A stretch of DNA of 64,000 nt from Paenibacillus baekrokdamisoli (GCF_003945345.1 NZ_AP019308.1:1984001-2048000); one strand, 5' to 3'; shown: positions 7,466 through 15,032, counted from the first letter of the stretch. A program made the numbers and translations. The notes: generated by a model from the sequence alone, not told the origin.

Positions 7466-9137
7466 ATGACTTATGCAGTTCATGAGATTAATCGGTAATT
7501 GTGAGAATCTATGCTTGAATGCACCGGCCACATGGTCATGGAGAGATTTTTGGGCCAATATGCGGAAATAAGGCTTGCAAAACGGCGTGCCTCTATGTCA
7601 AAATCGATGTAGATTCGCTTTAAACCCTTGTGGTTTCTTGTGCGAACCTGGCAACGAGTGTGGAAGAGACCGCGAACCATTTCGCCGTGGGTGTGGCTCT
7701 CATCACTCGTTTTTTCTTTGTTTACTTGCCATAACGCATAGGCAAGTAGCGTCTCCGCAGCAAAAAGTAACTCCATGTGCGCGTGCTGATGTGCTTCGGA
7801 TGTAGAGTGGCACTTTTCAAAGCCAAGTTCTTGTTTGGCCGCGCGGAAAAACACCTCTATACGCCAACGCTTTCCGTACACTTCAAGCGCCTTATCTGGC
7901 GCATCATGTCGGTTGCTAATGATCAAGTAGGCTCCTTTGTAGGTTGCCGGTTCATCTGGTGAATCTTCCTTCACATCAACGCTTTCCTCGTCTTCTTTAA
8001 GCCGCATAGCGACAACGGCAGCAAGGGGAACGAAGCGTTGTTTCGTTACAAGTTGCCCTTTCCGCCCTTCAGCAAGATAAGGTATTTTCATATAAATATC
8101 AGATACTGAAATGGCGAAGATTCCCTTCTTGCTGGATGTAGATAAGCGCTTGTATGTATCCTGAATAAGCTGTCGCGCCGTAACAGGTACATACCGATCA
8201 CGACGTCCGGGGACTGTAATCTTTCGATGCAGTGCAGTATTGCGCTTAGCTTTAGTTACCCAGTCAAAGGAATGCTCTTGCAAGAAAACGAAAAAGTCTT
8301 TGCATAAATACCATCGGTCCATCGCTACCCAGAGGCGGCAAGTGACCGACTCGCGAAGCATGAGCAGCATTTGTCTGGCTAAATCAAACTTGGTCAAGCC
8401 GGTTTCCTCGTCAGACATTTTGCGCCAAACGCGGTAGAACAACGGATATTCGAGTCCGTTTCGGAGCACGGCCTGAAGGACAACGAGGTTCATGCACCAG
8501 CTATAGGATTTGGATGAAGAGTCCCTGAGCCAGCACAGGAATGGCAGTTTCTTTGCATAGGGATGGGCGCTATGTGTATCGTCGAGATTAATAATATCGC
8601 CTTCTTGAAGCGCGGTTTCCCGTTCTTCCTGAAGCCTGGCAACCCGTTTTTTCCCAAACGTCAGCCATGCATGGGGAACTGTGAAGAACCGGCTGAGCGT
8701 GTATTGTGCGAGTTTGTAGGGTTTAAACATGAGTTCAAGTAGAGCATCTTTCCCAGCCAGTTCGCTCATTTGTACAACCGATGAGCATCCAGAGATCAAT
8801 CCGATGATGTACATAAAGCAAAGCATCCATGAAGGAGCTCCGCTTCGTTTGAATATCCCAGCTTGCATCAAGAGCAAAGAAAAGTCGAACTTTTCCCAAA
8901 GTGATCGCAAGACCGGCGCTCCCGCGCATTCGCCTTGTGAAAGCTTACGAAATCGTGGATTTTCAAGGGTTTGTTTCACGAAAATCACCTATTATCTCGA
9001 AGGTATACCCAGTAGAAAAGGTATTCTTCGTGATTATCGGGGTGATTCCAAAAAGTCAAGGGATTTTCCGGGTTTTAGTTTACATTTCTATGACTATTGA
9101 TCGTTTTCCAACGATTGGAATGAACTGCATAAGTCAT
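7466..9137 (-). mobile_element. IS4-family insertion sequence, complete, 1672 bp
   Basis: The ends are perfect 18-bp inverted repeats: ATGACTTATGCAGTTCAT at 7466-7483 and its complement at 9120-9137. They are flanked by the direct repeat GTTAAGATC at 7457-7465 and 9138-9146, a 9-bp target duplication. One transposase gene fills the element on the minus strand. The intact ends, intact transposase and exact duplication suggest a recent insertion. The target is a cassette gene, so the insertion came after the cassette was in the array or travelled within it. Confidence 0.9.
7480..8988 (-). CDS. IS4-family DDE transposase
   Basis: A 502-residue transposase. The catalytic acidic residues are visible in INLDDTHSA near residue 130 and VAMDRWYL near 222. 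The C-terminal signature YGKRWRIEVFFRAAKQELG near 370-388 is the Y-(2)-R-(3)-E-(6)-K motif typical of IS4-family enzymes. The length and single-ORF layout fit the family. Its C-terminal codons run into the left inverted repeat and the stop lies at 7482-7480, inside the element. Base use is more GC-rich than in the cassette gene it interrupts, pointing to a separate origin. Confidence 0.9.
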   Translation of the reverse strand: MIFVKQTLENPRFRKLSQGECAGAPVLRSLWEKFDFSLLLMQAGIFKRSGAPSWMLCFMYIIGLISGCSSVVQMSELAGKDALLELMFKPYKLAQYTLSRFFTVPHAWLTFGKKRVARLQEERETALQEGDIINLDDTHSAHPYAKKLPFLCWLRDSSSKSYSWCMNLVVLQAVLRNGLEYPLFYRVWRKMSDEETGLTKFDLARQMLLMLRESVTCRLWVAMDRWYLCKDFFVFLQEHSFDWVTKAKRNTALHRKITVPGRRDRYVPVTARQLIQDTYKRLSTSSKKGIFAISVSDIYMKIPYLAEGRKGQLVTKQRFVPLAAVVAMRLKEDEESVDVKEDSPDEPATYKGAYLIISNRHDAPDKALEVYGKRWRIEVFFRAAKQELGFEKCHSTSEAHQHAHMELLFAAETLLAYALWQVNKEKTSDESHTHGEMVRGLFHTRCQVRTRNHKGLKRIYIDFDIEARRFASLISAYWPKNLSMTMWPVHSSIDSHNYRLIS

Positions 9138-9197
9138 GTTAAGATCAATTTGATCTTTAGCGTTTTTAGTCATCTCTTAAGCTCCTAATTTTAATTT

Positions 9198-9390
9198 CGC
9201 CTAACGTTGTTGTATTCACGACGCCCCACCACCTTAAGTCCCGAAGGGACGGCCGCGATGCGGTTAGGTGGTGCGGGTGTGTCCGGCTGATTCCACTTCC
9301 TCGCTTCTGAAAATCCTTCTCCGATCCCACTTCTAACTTCTGCCGGACCGAGGGCCGAATGGCCCGAAGCGTGAATATGGTGTTAGGCGA
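9198..9390 (-). repeat. attC-like site 10 (subtype D)
   Basis: The left core CGCCTAAC ends at 9205; the right core GTTAGGCGAAG begins at 9382 and matches the left core of site 11. Both cores fit the classic RYYYAAC/GTTRRRY consensus. The arm is CCCCACCACCTTAAG with GGTTAGGTGGTGCGGG, and an inner GTCCCGAAGGGAC hairpin. Confidence 0.87.
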
Positions 9391-9421
9391 AGTGCCACTT
9401 GAATGACTTTCAAATTATTAA

Positions 9422-9760
9422 TCACTCTGTTTCGAGTTCATCAGCAGGTTTGGTCCAGAATTTTAGCCCTTCCATTGCTCTCTCTAAATCGTCCATATCA
9501 TCAGCATCTAAAGTTCTATCAAATTTATCAGATAAGATCTTTCTTATATTTGCAATTTTTTGGGTAATTCCCCATTCATCTATAAATCGAGTAGTTTCCT
9601 TCTCATATTCTGCTCTAAATTTGTCTTCCCCATTTTCTTGAAACTTCACACCATAATAGGATCCCATCCTATGAAGTGATTGAAGAATAACTTCAATTTC
9701 CTTCAGTACTTCTATTAATTCAGAGCCACTAAATGTGATTTGTTTGTTTGAGTCAAGCAT
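9422..9760 (-). CDS. Hypothetical small protein, cassette gene
   Basis: A 112-residue acidic, mainly helical soluble protein, starting MLDSNKQITFSGSELIEVL and ending KPADELETE, with a DADDMDDLERAMEGL helix near residue 85. No signal peptide, membrane segment or known motif is seen. GGGGGAT precedes the ATG. Small acidic single-domain cassette proteins can be antitoxins or immunity proteins, but nothing in the sequence shows this. It is the only gene between attC 10 and attC 11. Confidence 0.65.
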   Translation of the reverse strand: MLDSNKQITFSGSELIEVLKEIEVILQSLHRMGSYYGVKFQENGEDKFRAEYEKETTRFIDEWGITQKIANIRKILSDKFDRTLDADDMDDLERAMEGLKFWTKPADELETE

Positions 9761-9829
9761 TCAGATCCCCCCTATTTATGAAAAATCATTTAGTTAATAA
9801 GCTTGAATTGAAAAATTGCTCCGGCATTT

Positions 9830-9979
9830 CGCCTAACGTTTTTGTATTCACGACGTCGATCCCCCTTAGATAGCTCTTATCTTAGGGGGATCGATGTGTC
9901 CGGCTGCTTCAACTTCCCTGAAATGCCTCTGCCGGACCGAGGGCCGAATGGCCCGATGCGTGAATACTCTGTTATGTGA
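9830..9979 (-). repeat. attC-like site 11 (subtype C)
   Basis: The left core CGCCTAAC ends at 9837; the right core GTTATGTGATG begins at 9971 and matches the left core of site 12 (TCACATAAC). The arm CGATCCCCCTTAGATAGC pairs with TTATCTTAGGGGGATCG, again with compensating changes relative to sites 3, 5 and 6. TACTCTGTTA replaces the usual TATGGTGTTA at the right end. Confidence 0.85.
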
Positions 9980-10012
9980 TGTCACAGTCCTCTTCGATAA
10001 ACCTTATAAATT

Positions 10013-10579
10013 CTAATCATTCCACATTCTTGTTACTTCTTCTAATTCTAAGTCCTCGAATTGCATTTTATAGATATCTGGTTTCTTTAATTGATTCAAA
10101 AACTCCAAGCCAAAAGCTGGATCAAAATGATTCATCATCAAAGTCATTACAAGACCATGAGTCCCGATTGCTATTTTCTTCCCTCTGTGCTCTTTTAATA
10201 TGGGTTTTAGAACTGAGATTGCTCTTTTCTGACAATCAGCATTAGATTCTCCTCCCGGCAAGGTATAATCAGGGTCATTAAAACTCTCTCTGATACTAGA
10301 CATTAACTCTGCATTTTCAATAATATAAGATGCAAAATGGCGTTCTCTAAGATCTTCAAATACTTTTATATCTAACTTTAAGTGCTCGGCCAATCCCTCA
10401 ACACTAAGAATTGCTCGAGCATAAGGACTTGATATAATCATGTCTATTCCTTCACCTATAAGTAACTTCATTACTTTTTCAATATCGATCTTTCCTTTTG
10501 GGGTAAGCCCTCTTGTTCTTTCATTTCCTTCATTGTATGGTGATTCTCCATGCCTAACCATATAGATAATTGTCTTCAT
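10013..10579 (-). CDS. Histidine phosphatase (phosphoglycerate mutase-like), cassette gene
   Basis: A 188-residue member of the histidine phosphatase superfamily. The phosphate-binding RHG motif is in MVRHGESPYNEG near residue 8. The second conserved Arg and Ser are in IISSPYARA near 50, the acid residue region is GGESNADCQKRA near 110-115, and the second catalytic His is in GTHGLVM near 140. These give a phosphohistidine-type catalytic centre acting on a phosphoester in the cytoplasm; the substrate is unknown. AGGAGG lies upstream of the ATG. Histidine phosphatases are recurrent cargo in integron arrays elsewhere. Single-gene cassette. Confidence 0.88.
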   Translation of the reverse strand: MKTIIYMVRHGESPYNEGNERTRGLTPKGKIDIEKVMKLLIGEGIDMIISSPYARAILSVEGLAEHLKLDIKVFEDLRERHFASYIIENAELMSSIRESFNDPDYTLPGGESNADCQKRAISVLKPILKEHRGKKIAIGTHGLVMTLMMNHFDPAFGLEFLNQLKKPDIYKMQFEDLELEEVTRMWND

Positions 10580-10624
10580 ACAGGCCTCCTTTAGATGCTT
10601 TCATTAAATATAACACTGTGATTT

Positions 10625-10817
10625 CACATAACGTTCATGTGTTCACGACGTCCAACTCCCTTAAGCCCCAACGGGGCGGCCGCGATGCGGTTAGGGAGTT
10701 GGATGTGTCCGGCTGATTCCACTTCCCTGCTGCTGTCAATTACTACTCCGAACCCACACCTGACTCCTGCCGGACCGAGGGCCGAATGGCCCGATGCGTG
10801 AACATGGTGTTATCAGA
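10625..10817 (-). repeat. attC-like site 12 (subtype D)
   Basis: The left core CACATAAC ends at 10632; the right core GTTATCAGAAG begins at 10809 and matches the left core of site 13 (TTCTGATAAC). The arm is CCAACTCCCTTAAG with GGTTAGGGAGTTGG, and an inner GCCCCAACGGGGC hairpin. Confidence 0.86.
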
Positions 10818-10836
10818 AGGAATTGCCTCCTATGTG

Positions 10837-11391
10837 TTACCCCAACCATTCCTTAAATTCATGAATTCTCCATTCATTTTCACTTATTGCTTTTTCATCT
10901 TTTATTACTTGTTCAAATGCATAATTAATTGATTGATCCCCATCTATTTCAATCCCTTCCTGGGGATCAGATAATACACCATCAAATATATTTGCAAGTG
11001 CGGCTGCTGAATACCAAGCAAGTCTAAATTCAAAGCTATCCTGTGTACTTGCTGTAAATGTTATTTCCTTACTTGATTCTTTAAGTTTTCTTTCAATCGA
11101 ATTTAATCTACGTTCTTTCTGAAATAATACTTTCCAAAATGATTTTATATTTTTTGTCGGTTTGTAATCATTGATCCATAATTCAAATCCTGACATAAGT
11201 TCGATATTGTTTAATCTTTTATTTGGACAATCAATTACAGTGAATTTAAAAGGTAAAAAGCCAGAATGATTTGAAAAAGAAAAGTCAGGATGTATTTCAA
11301 CGTCCATATCGAACTTCTTTATTTCATTAATCCATTGTTGAATTTTTGAATCATCTAAGGCTTTTAAATATACTGTGAGATCGTAACTCAT
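10837..11391 (-). CDS. Hypothetical protein, cassette gene
   Basis: About 184 residues. I place the start at the ATG at 11391 (MSYDLTVYLKALDDSK), eight bases after AGGTGG; an in-frame codon four residues earlier overlaps that site. The protein is soluble, with an N-terminal strand-helix pattern, a FELWINDYKP segment near 90 and a SAAALANIFDGVLSDPQEG helix near 145. It looks like a widespread uncharacterised family beginning with a SYDL motif, but I cannot name it. It is the only gene of its cassette. Confidence 0.65.
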   Translation of the reverse strand: MSYDLTVYLKALDDSKIQQWINEIKKFDMDVEIHPDFSFSNHSGFLPFKFTVIDCPNKRLNNIELMSGFELWINDYKPTKNIKSFWKVLFQKERRLNSIERKLKESSKEITFTASTQDSFEFRLAWYSAAALANIFDGVLSDPQEGIEIDGDQSINYAFEQVIKDEKAISENEWRIHEFKEWLG

Positions 11392-11438
11392 GATCCACCT
11401 CAATCTTTATTTATGTCCTTAAGTCATTGCAATTCTTT

Positions 11439-11635
11439 CTGATAACGTACTTGTATTCACGACGCCCCACCACCTTAAGTCCCGTAGGGACGGCCGCGAT
11501 GCGGTTAGGTGGTGCGGGTGTGTCCGGCTGAATCTGCTTCCCCGAATACTGACTTGGCTACCCCGAATCTTGCTTCTCTCACTCCGTCCGGACCGAGGGC
11601 CGAATGGCCCGAAGCGTGAATATGGTGTTAGGTGA
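11439..11635 (-). repeat. attC-like site 13 (subtype D), first in the array
   Basis: The left core CTGATAAC ends at 11446; the right core GTTAGGTGATA begins at 11627 and matches TCACCTAAC at the attI-like junction (12649-12657). That match defines the promoter-proximal cassette. The arm is CCCCACCACCTTAAG / GGTTAGGTGGTGCGGG with an inner GTCCCGTAGGGAC hairpin, very close to site 10. Confidence 0.87.
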
Positions 11636-11680
11636 TATTGCTGGCATCTTTGAATCTACTTTAATTTCCTTTCGTGATCC

Positions 11681-12601
11681 CTAGGCCCCTTCACGTATAG
11701 TGGTTACGCCATCAAATTGTAAATTCTTTAAGTCAAAATCTTTAATCCAAAAATAAACTCTTCCAGTATCATCCCAATCCATGTTAGTACTGTCTTCCGA
11801 ATCTATTTGAAGAAGGAGCCTCCAACCCTCACCCTTATATTCACCCTGAACAGGATCATGATACCCAAAAAGTCTATTCATACCTACATGGAATTCTGAA
11901 GTATAGCCTTCTATATATTTATTTGAGAAATTTTCTTGGAATACTCTCCAGTACTTTTCTTCATCATTTTTTGATAACCCAAGCACTTCATACACTTCAA
12001 AAGAATCCGAATCGGGAATTGTCCATTCAAGTCGTGGTGTAACTCTCGTACTATTAAACTGCAATTCTTTCGATAGTTCTTTAGGTGGTTGAGTTCTTAC
12101 TAAGTTATTTATTTCTCCGTCGTAAAATAAAACTTTTGAGGTCTCAGGATTATTATCAAAATCGACTTCTTCATACATCGCTTCGGGATATGCTGTATAA
12201 AAGAAATAAATGATTCCTCTAGTTGGATGAATATCGTTATCTGTCTGAATGTTAGGCATTTCTTGCAAATTGATCTGCGCAATAAATGACATAGGGTACT
12301 CTTTCCAATACGGCCATTCAATATTTGCAGGCAAATCTGGTTGGCCCCCTAATTTTGTTTGACCAATTGCTATTTTTTTCTCTGATTCTCTCTCCGTTAT
12401 TAAACGGATAGATGGCTTGATCATTCTTTGAAATGTTTCTGAATAGTCTTCTAGTCCTGCTTCTTGAAACATAGATAAAATGTCTGCTTTTGCATCCATT
12501 AGTGAGCTCACCTCTTCAATATTATTATTATTTGTGTATTTCTTGCCACATCCAGATAATATCAAAATAAATATTAATAGAAAGAATTGTATACGTTTCA
12601 A
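11681..12601 (-). CDS. DUF1963 (YwqG-like) lipoprotein, first cassette gene
   Basis: A 306-residue lipoprotein. A signal peptide with lipobox ILSGC at residues 14-18 anchors it outside the membrane. From about residue 70 the sequence follows the DUF1963/YwqG pattern: GQTKLGGQPDLPANIEWP, PMSFIAQINLQEMP, GIIYFFYT, RLFGYHDPVQGE and a late LLLQIDSED...GRVYFWIKDFDL segment. YwqG-type proteins are usually cytoplasmic, so the lipoprotein form is less common. The function of the domain is unknown. It lies nearest the recombinase remnant and so is the last cassette to have been captured if the system behaves like other integrons. Confidence 0.82.
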   Translation of the reverse strand: MKRIQFFLLIFILILSGCGKKYTNNNNIEEVSSLMDAKADILSMFQEAGLEDYSETFQRMIKPSIRLITERESEKKIAIGQTKLGGQPDLPANIEWPYWKEYPMSFIAQINLQEMPNIQTDNDIHPTRGIIYFFYTAYPEAMYEEVDFDNNPETSKVLFYDGEINNLVRTQPPKELSKELQFNSTRVTPRLEWTIPDSDSFEVYEVLGLSKNDEEKYWRVFQENFSNKYIEGYTSEFHVGMNRLFGYHDPVQGEYKGEGWRLLLQIDSEDSTNMDWDDTGRVYFWIKDFDLKNLQFDGVTTIREGA

Positions 12602-12644
12602 TTGTTGCTCCTTTAATTTTTTTTATTTTTTTGTCCCTTACAGC

Positions 12645-12690
12645 AATTTCACCTAACGTTAAATCTGCGACATATGTCGTTTTATCGTCC
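12645..12690 (-). other. attI-like junction of the cassette array
   Basis: TTTCACCTAACGTT at 12647-12660 is the left core of a cassette but is not followed by the TTGTATTCACGA box found at all thirteen attC sites. Instead the sequence changes to AAATCTGCGACATATGTCG, with a perfect 12-bp palindrome CGACATATGTCG at 12668-12679. The cassette homology stopping exactly at the core marks the end of the array and so the likely attI site. The palindrome could be a recombinase binding site; that is inference. Confidence 0.6.
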
Positions 12691-13361
12691 ATATTTTGAG
12701 GAATCTCCGCTGTGGGCGTCCTTCCCACTACTCGGTAGAATGCGATCCAAGGGACTCATTACGCGACGAGCGTCTTTCGTACTGACATGGGTATAGATTT
12801 GTGTTGTTTTAATACTTTCGTGACCAAGCAGCTCTTGAATGTAACGTAGATCGGTGCCGCCTTCAAGCAAGTGAGTTGCGAAAGAATGCCTGAGGGTATG
12901 CACGGTTGCCGGTTTGAGAATACCTGCTGTCTCGCGAGCCCGTTCAAATATGCGTTGGATGCTCCTTTCTGTGAGGTGTCGATCACGGTCTGCGTCAGGG
13001 AAAAGCCAATCATAAGGACGCTCCTTCTCCATATATAAGCAAATCATCTCGTACGCCGATCGCGACAATACGGTTACGCGGTCTTTTCTCCCTTTTCCTT
13101 GCCGAATATGGACTAGGAATCGTTCATTATCAAGATCATGCAATTTTATCCGGACCATTTCCCGATTCGTAAGCCCGATGAATACGTTAGCATCAGAATC
13201 GTTTTATGCTTCAAGTTAGGTAATGCAGCAAAAATACGCAGTACTTCATCAACGGTTAATACAGCAGGAAGCTTCTTTTCTTTTTTGGGACGAGGCAAAT
13301 TCATGATAAGATCTGAACGTCCGCATACTTTCCCGAGATGGTCTAATTCCAGCCGATTCAA
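12682..13361 (-). pseudogene. Tyrosine recombinase (integrase) remnant
   Basis: The catalytic domain is readable in two frames joined near 13155-13160. The upstream piece contains LPRPKKEKKLPAVLTVDEVL and TYSSGLRIG with the first catalytic Arg. The downstream piece contains GKGRKDRV (Lys), HTLRHSFATHLL (His and Arg), ELLGHESIKTTQIYTH (His and Tyr) and ends in SPLDRILPSS. One extra G in the GGGAAATGG run would join them as SGLRIGEMVRIK. The N-terminal SAM-like core-binding domain (about 100 residues) is missing or scrambled upstream of 13361. The stretch between the Lys and HxxR boxes is short, so the insertion that defines IntI is not present; the family looks Xer-like. It reads toward the cassettes, not away from them. 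Confidence 0.75.
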
Positions 13362-13670
13362 ATTTCTGCAGCCATGAAGTCATGCTTATCCCCCTACCAT
13401 GTCCTATCCATATCTGTTTCATCTGGTTAATCAAAAGCCAAAGCCAAAGACAAAGATTAACTGCAGCCCTCATATATTGAACCATTACTGCTAACAAAAC
13501 AGCACTTTGTCTATTACCATTTTATATTACTAATTACTGTTTAAAAAGGATAGTTATAGTTGTTTACTGATCAGTATTGCGTATCACATTTTACTTCTTT
13601 ATTCGCTAAAGTCACTTCATCGGTAATCGGATCATTATCTTGTCACTCGACAAATGCCGAATGCCAGCCC

Positions 13671-13710
13671 AAAAAAAGAGCCATTGGGGAATTCCCAATG
13701 ACCCTTTGCA
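13671..13710 (-). terminator. Terminator after yidC
   Basis: Read on the minus strand, GGGTCATTGGG and CCCAATGGCTC form a stem closed by AATT and followed by seven T residues. It lies just past the yidC stop and separates yidC from the recombinase remnant. Confidence 0.85.
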
Positions 13711-13728
13711 GCGGCGGTAACTGCTTGA

Positions 13729-14745
13729 TTATCGTTTACTAGATTCTACGACAGTTTTCTTCTTACGAGGGGCCTGCTTCTTCGACTGTGCTTCTATCGC
13801 TTCCCTTGTATCTGTACTCGTATCTGCACTTGTATCAAGGCTCGCTGGATACAGTCGTTTGGCCAACAAGGTCTGCAGCACAACGATAACTCCACCTACA
13901 CTCCAATAAAGCGGGATAGCGGCAGGTGCAGAGAACGAGAATACCCCCATCATGATTGGAGATAGATACACTAAGAATCCCATTCCCTTTTGAGCGTTCA
14001 TAGGATCCATACCAGCTTGGGTGACTTTTGCCTGAACCAAGTACACGGCAGCTGCAATAAATGGCAGTATGCTGTCTGTTTTACCCAGCTGGAACCAGAG
14101 GAACGTATGTTGAGCTAGATCCGGCGTCATCCGAATGGCGTAATATAAGCCGGTCAGAATCGGAAGCTGAAGCAGCATAGGCAGACAACCGATGTTGAGC
14201 GGATTATGCCCATGCTTGCTGTATAACGCCATCGTTTCCTGCTGCTGCTTGCTCATCGAATCGGCGTTTTTATTATCCTTATACTTGGCTTTTATCGCGT
14301 CGAGCTCCGGCTGCATCACTTTCATTTTTCTCTTCATTTTCTGCTGATTCTTATATTGAGACATCATGAAGGGCAGCAGCACTAATCGGACCAGTACTGT
14401 CATAGTAATCAAGGCAAGACCATAACTGCCGTCATACCAGCCTGCGAAATGCTCAATTAGCCATGAAAACGGAAAGACGACGTAATGATTAAAGAATCCT
14501 GGGGTGTCTGCATTCACGGTTCCCTTCGCTCCACATCCAGTGAGCAAGAGTATAAGCATGAAGGAGAGTCCCAGTAGAACTAAGCGAGGTGCTTTTTTAC
14601 CTTTTGACTGACTTGGCTTTGAAGCTCCATGCGTTGTTACCCCATTTAGAAGGTTACTCGCAAGGACATTTGATTGCGTATTATCCTGTTGTTCTTCCTG
14701 AACAGCTGTATCGATAGGTGTATCCATTGCTTCCATTGTTTCCAT
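13729..14745 (-). CDS. yidC: YidC/OxaA-type membrane protein insertase
   Basis: About 338 residues from the ATG at 14745, chosen because AGGGAGGA ends six bases upstream. An unusual hydrophilic N-terminal extension of roughly 60 residues precedes a hydrophobic segment with lipobox LLLTGCG, so the protein is probably processed as a lipoprotein like other Gram-positive YidC proteins. The conserved insertase core follows: WYDGSYGLALITMTVLVRLVLLPF, the cytoplasmic loop QYKNQQKMKRKMKVMQPELDAIKAKY, then NPLNIGCLPMLLQLPILTGLYYAI and three further membrane segments. The Arg in VRLVLLP is the conserved groove arginine. The tail is Lys-rich, as in ribosome-binding YidC2 proteins. Its start overlaps an upstream leader ORF and a hairpin that covers its ribosome binding site, so translation is probably controlled. 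Confidence 0.9.
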   Translation of the reverse strand: METMEAMDTPIDTAVQEEQQDNTQSNVLASNLLNGVTTHGASKPSQSKGKKAPRLVLLGLSFMLILLLTGCGAKGTVNADTPGFFNHYVVFPFSWLIEHFAGWYDGSYGLALITMTVLVRLVLLPFMMSQYKNQQKMKRKMKVMQPELDAIKAKYKDNKNADSMSKQQQETMALYSKHGHNPLNIGCLPMLLQLPILTGLYYAIRMTPDLAQHTFLWFQLGKTDSILPFIAAAVYLVQAKVTQAGMDPMNAQKGMGFLVYLSPIMMGVFSFSAPAAIPLYWSVGGVIVVLQTLLAKRLYPASLDTSADTSTDTREAIEAQSKKQAPRKKKTVVESSKR

Positions 14746-15032
14746 AACCGTCCTCCCTGTTGAGCTTGATTGTCTTCGATCAACAGGGAAATACACGGTG
14801 ATGTATCGTCATCTGGCGCTTCTTTACGTTTCGTTTGACGCGAGAGCCGATGCCGTCCCGAATTAACGTCTAAGGCAGGCTTTTGCAGCCTCGGAAGTGT
14901 GATTGTCAGGGTTGAGATTTCTGTCCAGCCAAGAGAAGTCGTACTTGGAATCCAGAAAAAATACAAATAGGCGAAGGAGCATATTATAGATATCGACATT
15001 AAGTTTGTTAGCGCATCATGAAGCTCGAACAA
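14646..15032 (-). CDS. MifM-like membrane leader peptide upstream of yidC
   Basis: A 128-codon frame with a TTG start at 15032 and a very strong AAGGGGG site seven bases upstream. Residues about 12-29 (MSISIICSFAYLYFFWIP) form one membrane segment. A basic stretch GRHRLSRQTKRK follows, then EAPDDDTSP near 71-79. The frame overlaps the first 100 bases of yidC. The layout matches mifM-yidC2 of Bacillus subtilis, where a membrane-inserted nascent chain stalls at an acidic cluster and opens a hairpin over the yidC2 site. Sequence similarity to MifM is limited to this basic-then-acidic pattern, so I infer analogy rather than proven homology. The codons after about 90 may rarely be translated. Confidence 0.55.
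   Translation of the reverse strand: MFELHDALTNLMSISIICSFAYLYFFWIPSTTSLGWTEISTLTITLPRLQKPALDVNSGRHRLSRQTKRKEAPDDDTSPCISLLIEDNQAQQGGRLWKQWKQWIHLSIQLFRKNNRIIRNQMSLRVTF
14751..14789 (-). promoter_or_regulatory. Hairpin sequestering the yidC ribosome binding site
   Basis: On the minus strand TCCCTGTTGA (14789-14780) and TCAACAGGGA (14763-14754) are a perfect 10-bp inverted repeat with a 16-base loop. The 3' arm contains the first five bases of the yidC Shine-Dalgarno AGGGAGGA (14758-14751). Folding would hide the site. The 5' arm lies inside the upstream leader ORF at codons 82-85, so a ribosome paused there would open the hairpin. Confidence 0.7.

Larger units (their letters stand above)
6677..9173 (-). 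pseudogene. HEPN-type cassette gene split by an insertion sequence
   Basis: Removing the element at 7466-9137 and one copy of its 9-bp duplication restores an unbroken frame. It starts at the ATG 9173-9171 with TAGGAG upstream, reads MTKNAKDQIDLN, then continues as FSVPDTGTHSSYKYYASIKK from 7456 to the stop at 6677. The joined protein is about 270 residues, mostly helical. RNIIVHNR near the C-terminal third fits the RX4H motif of HEPN domains, which are often RNases in toxin-antitoxin and defence systems; the assignment rests on that motif and the helical character. The remaining 3' part could still be translated as a hybrid from inside the element. The intact ancestor was a single-gene cassette between attC 9 and attC 10. 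Confidence 0.72.

Noticed and set aside
238..11635. The regularly spaced repeats could be a CRISPR array.
   Set aside because: Repeats are 150-195 bp, divergent in sequence and separated by whole genes; no cas genes are present and the spacing is set by ORFs.
12528..12728. Minus-strand ORF across the attI-like junction.
   Set aside because: It joins recombinase-end sequence to the signal-peptide region of the lipoprotein gene in a wrong frame; no start signal.
12682..13361. Calling the recombinase a bona fide intI.
   Set aside because: The IntI-specific insertion is not visible, the N-terminal domain is missing and the orientation differs; the name would claim more than the sequence shows.
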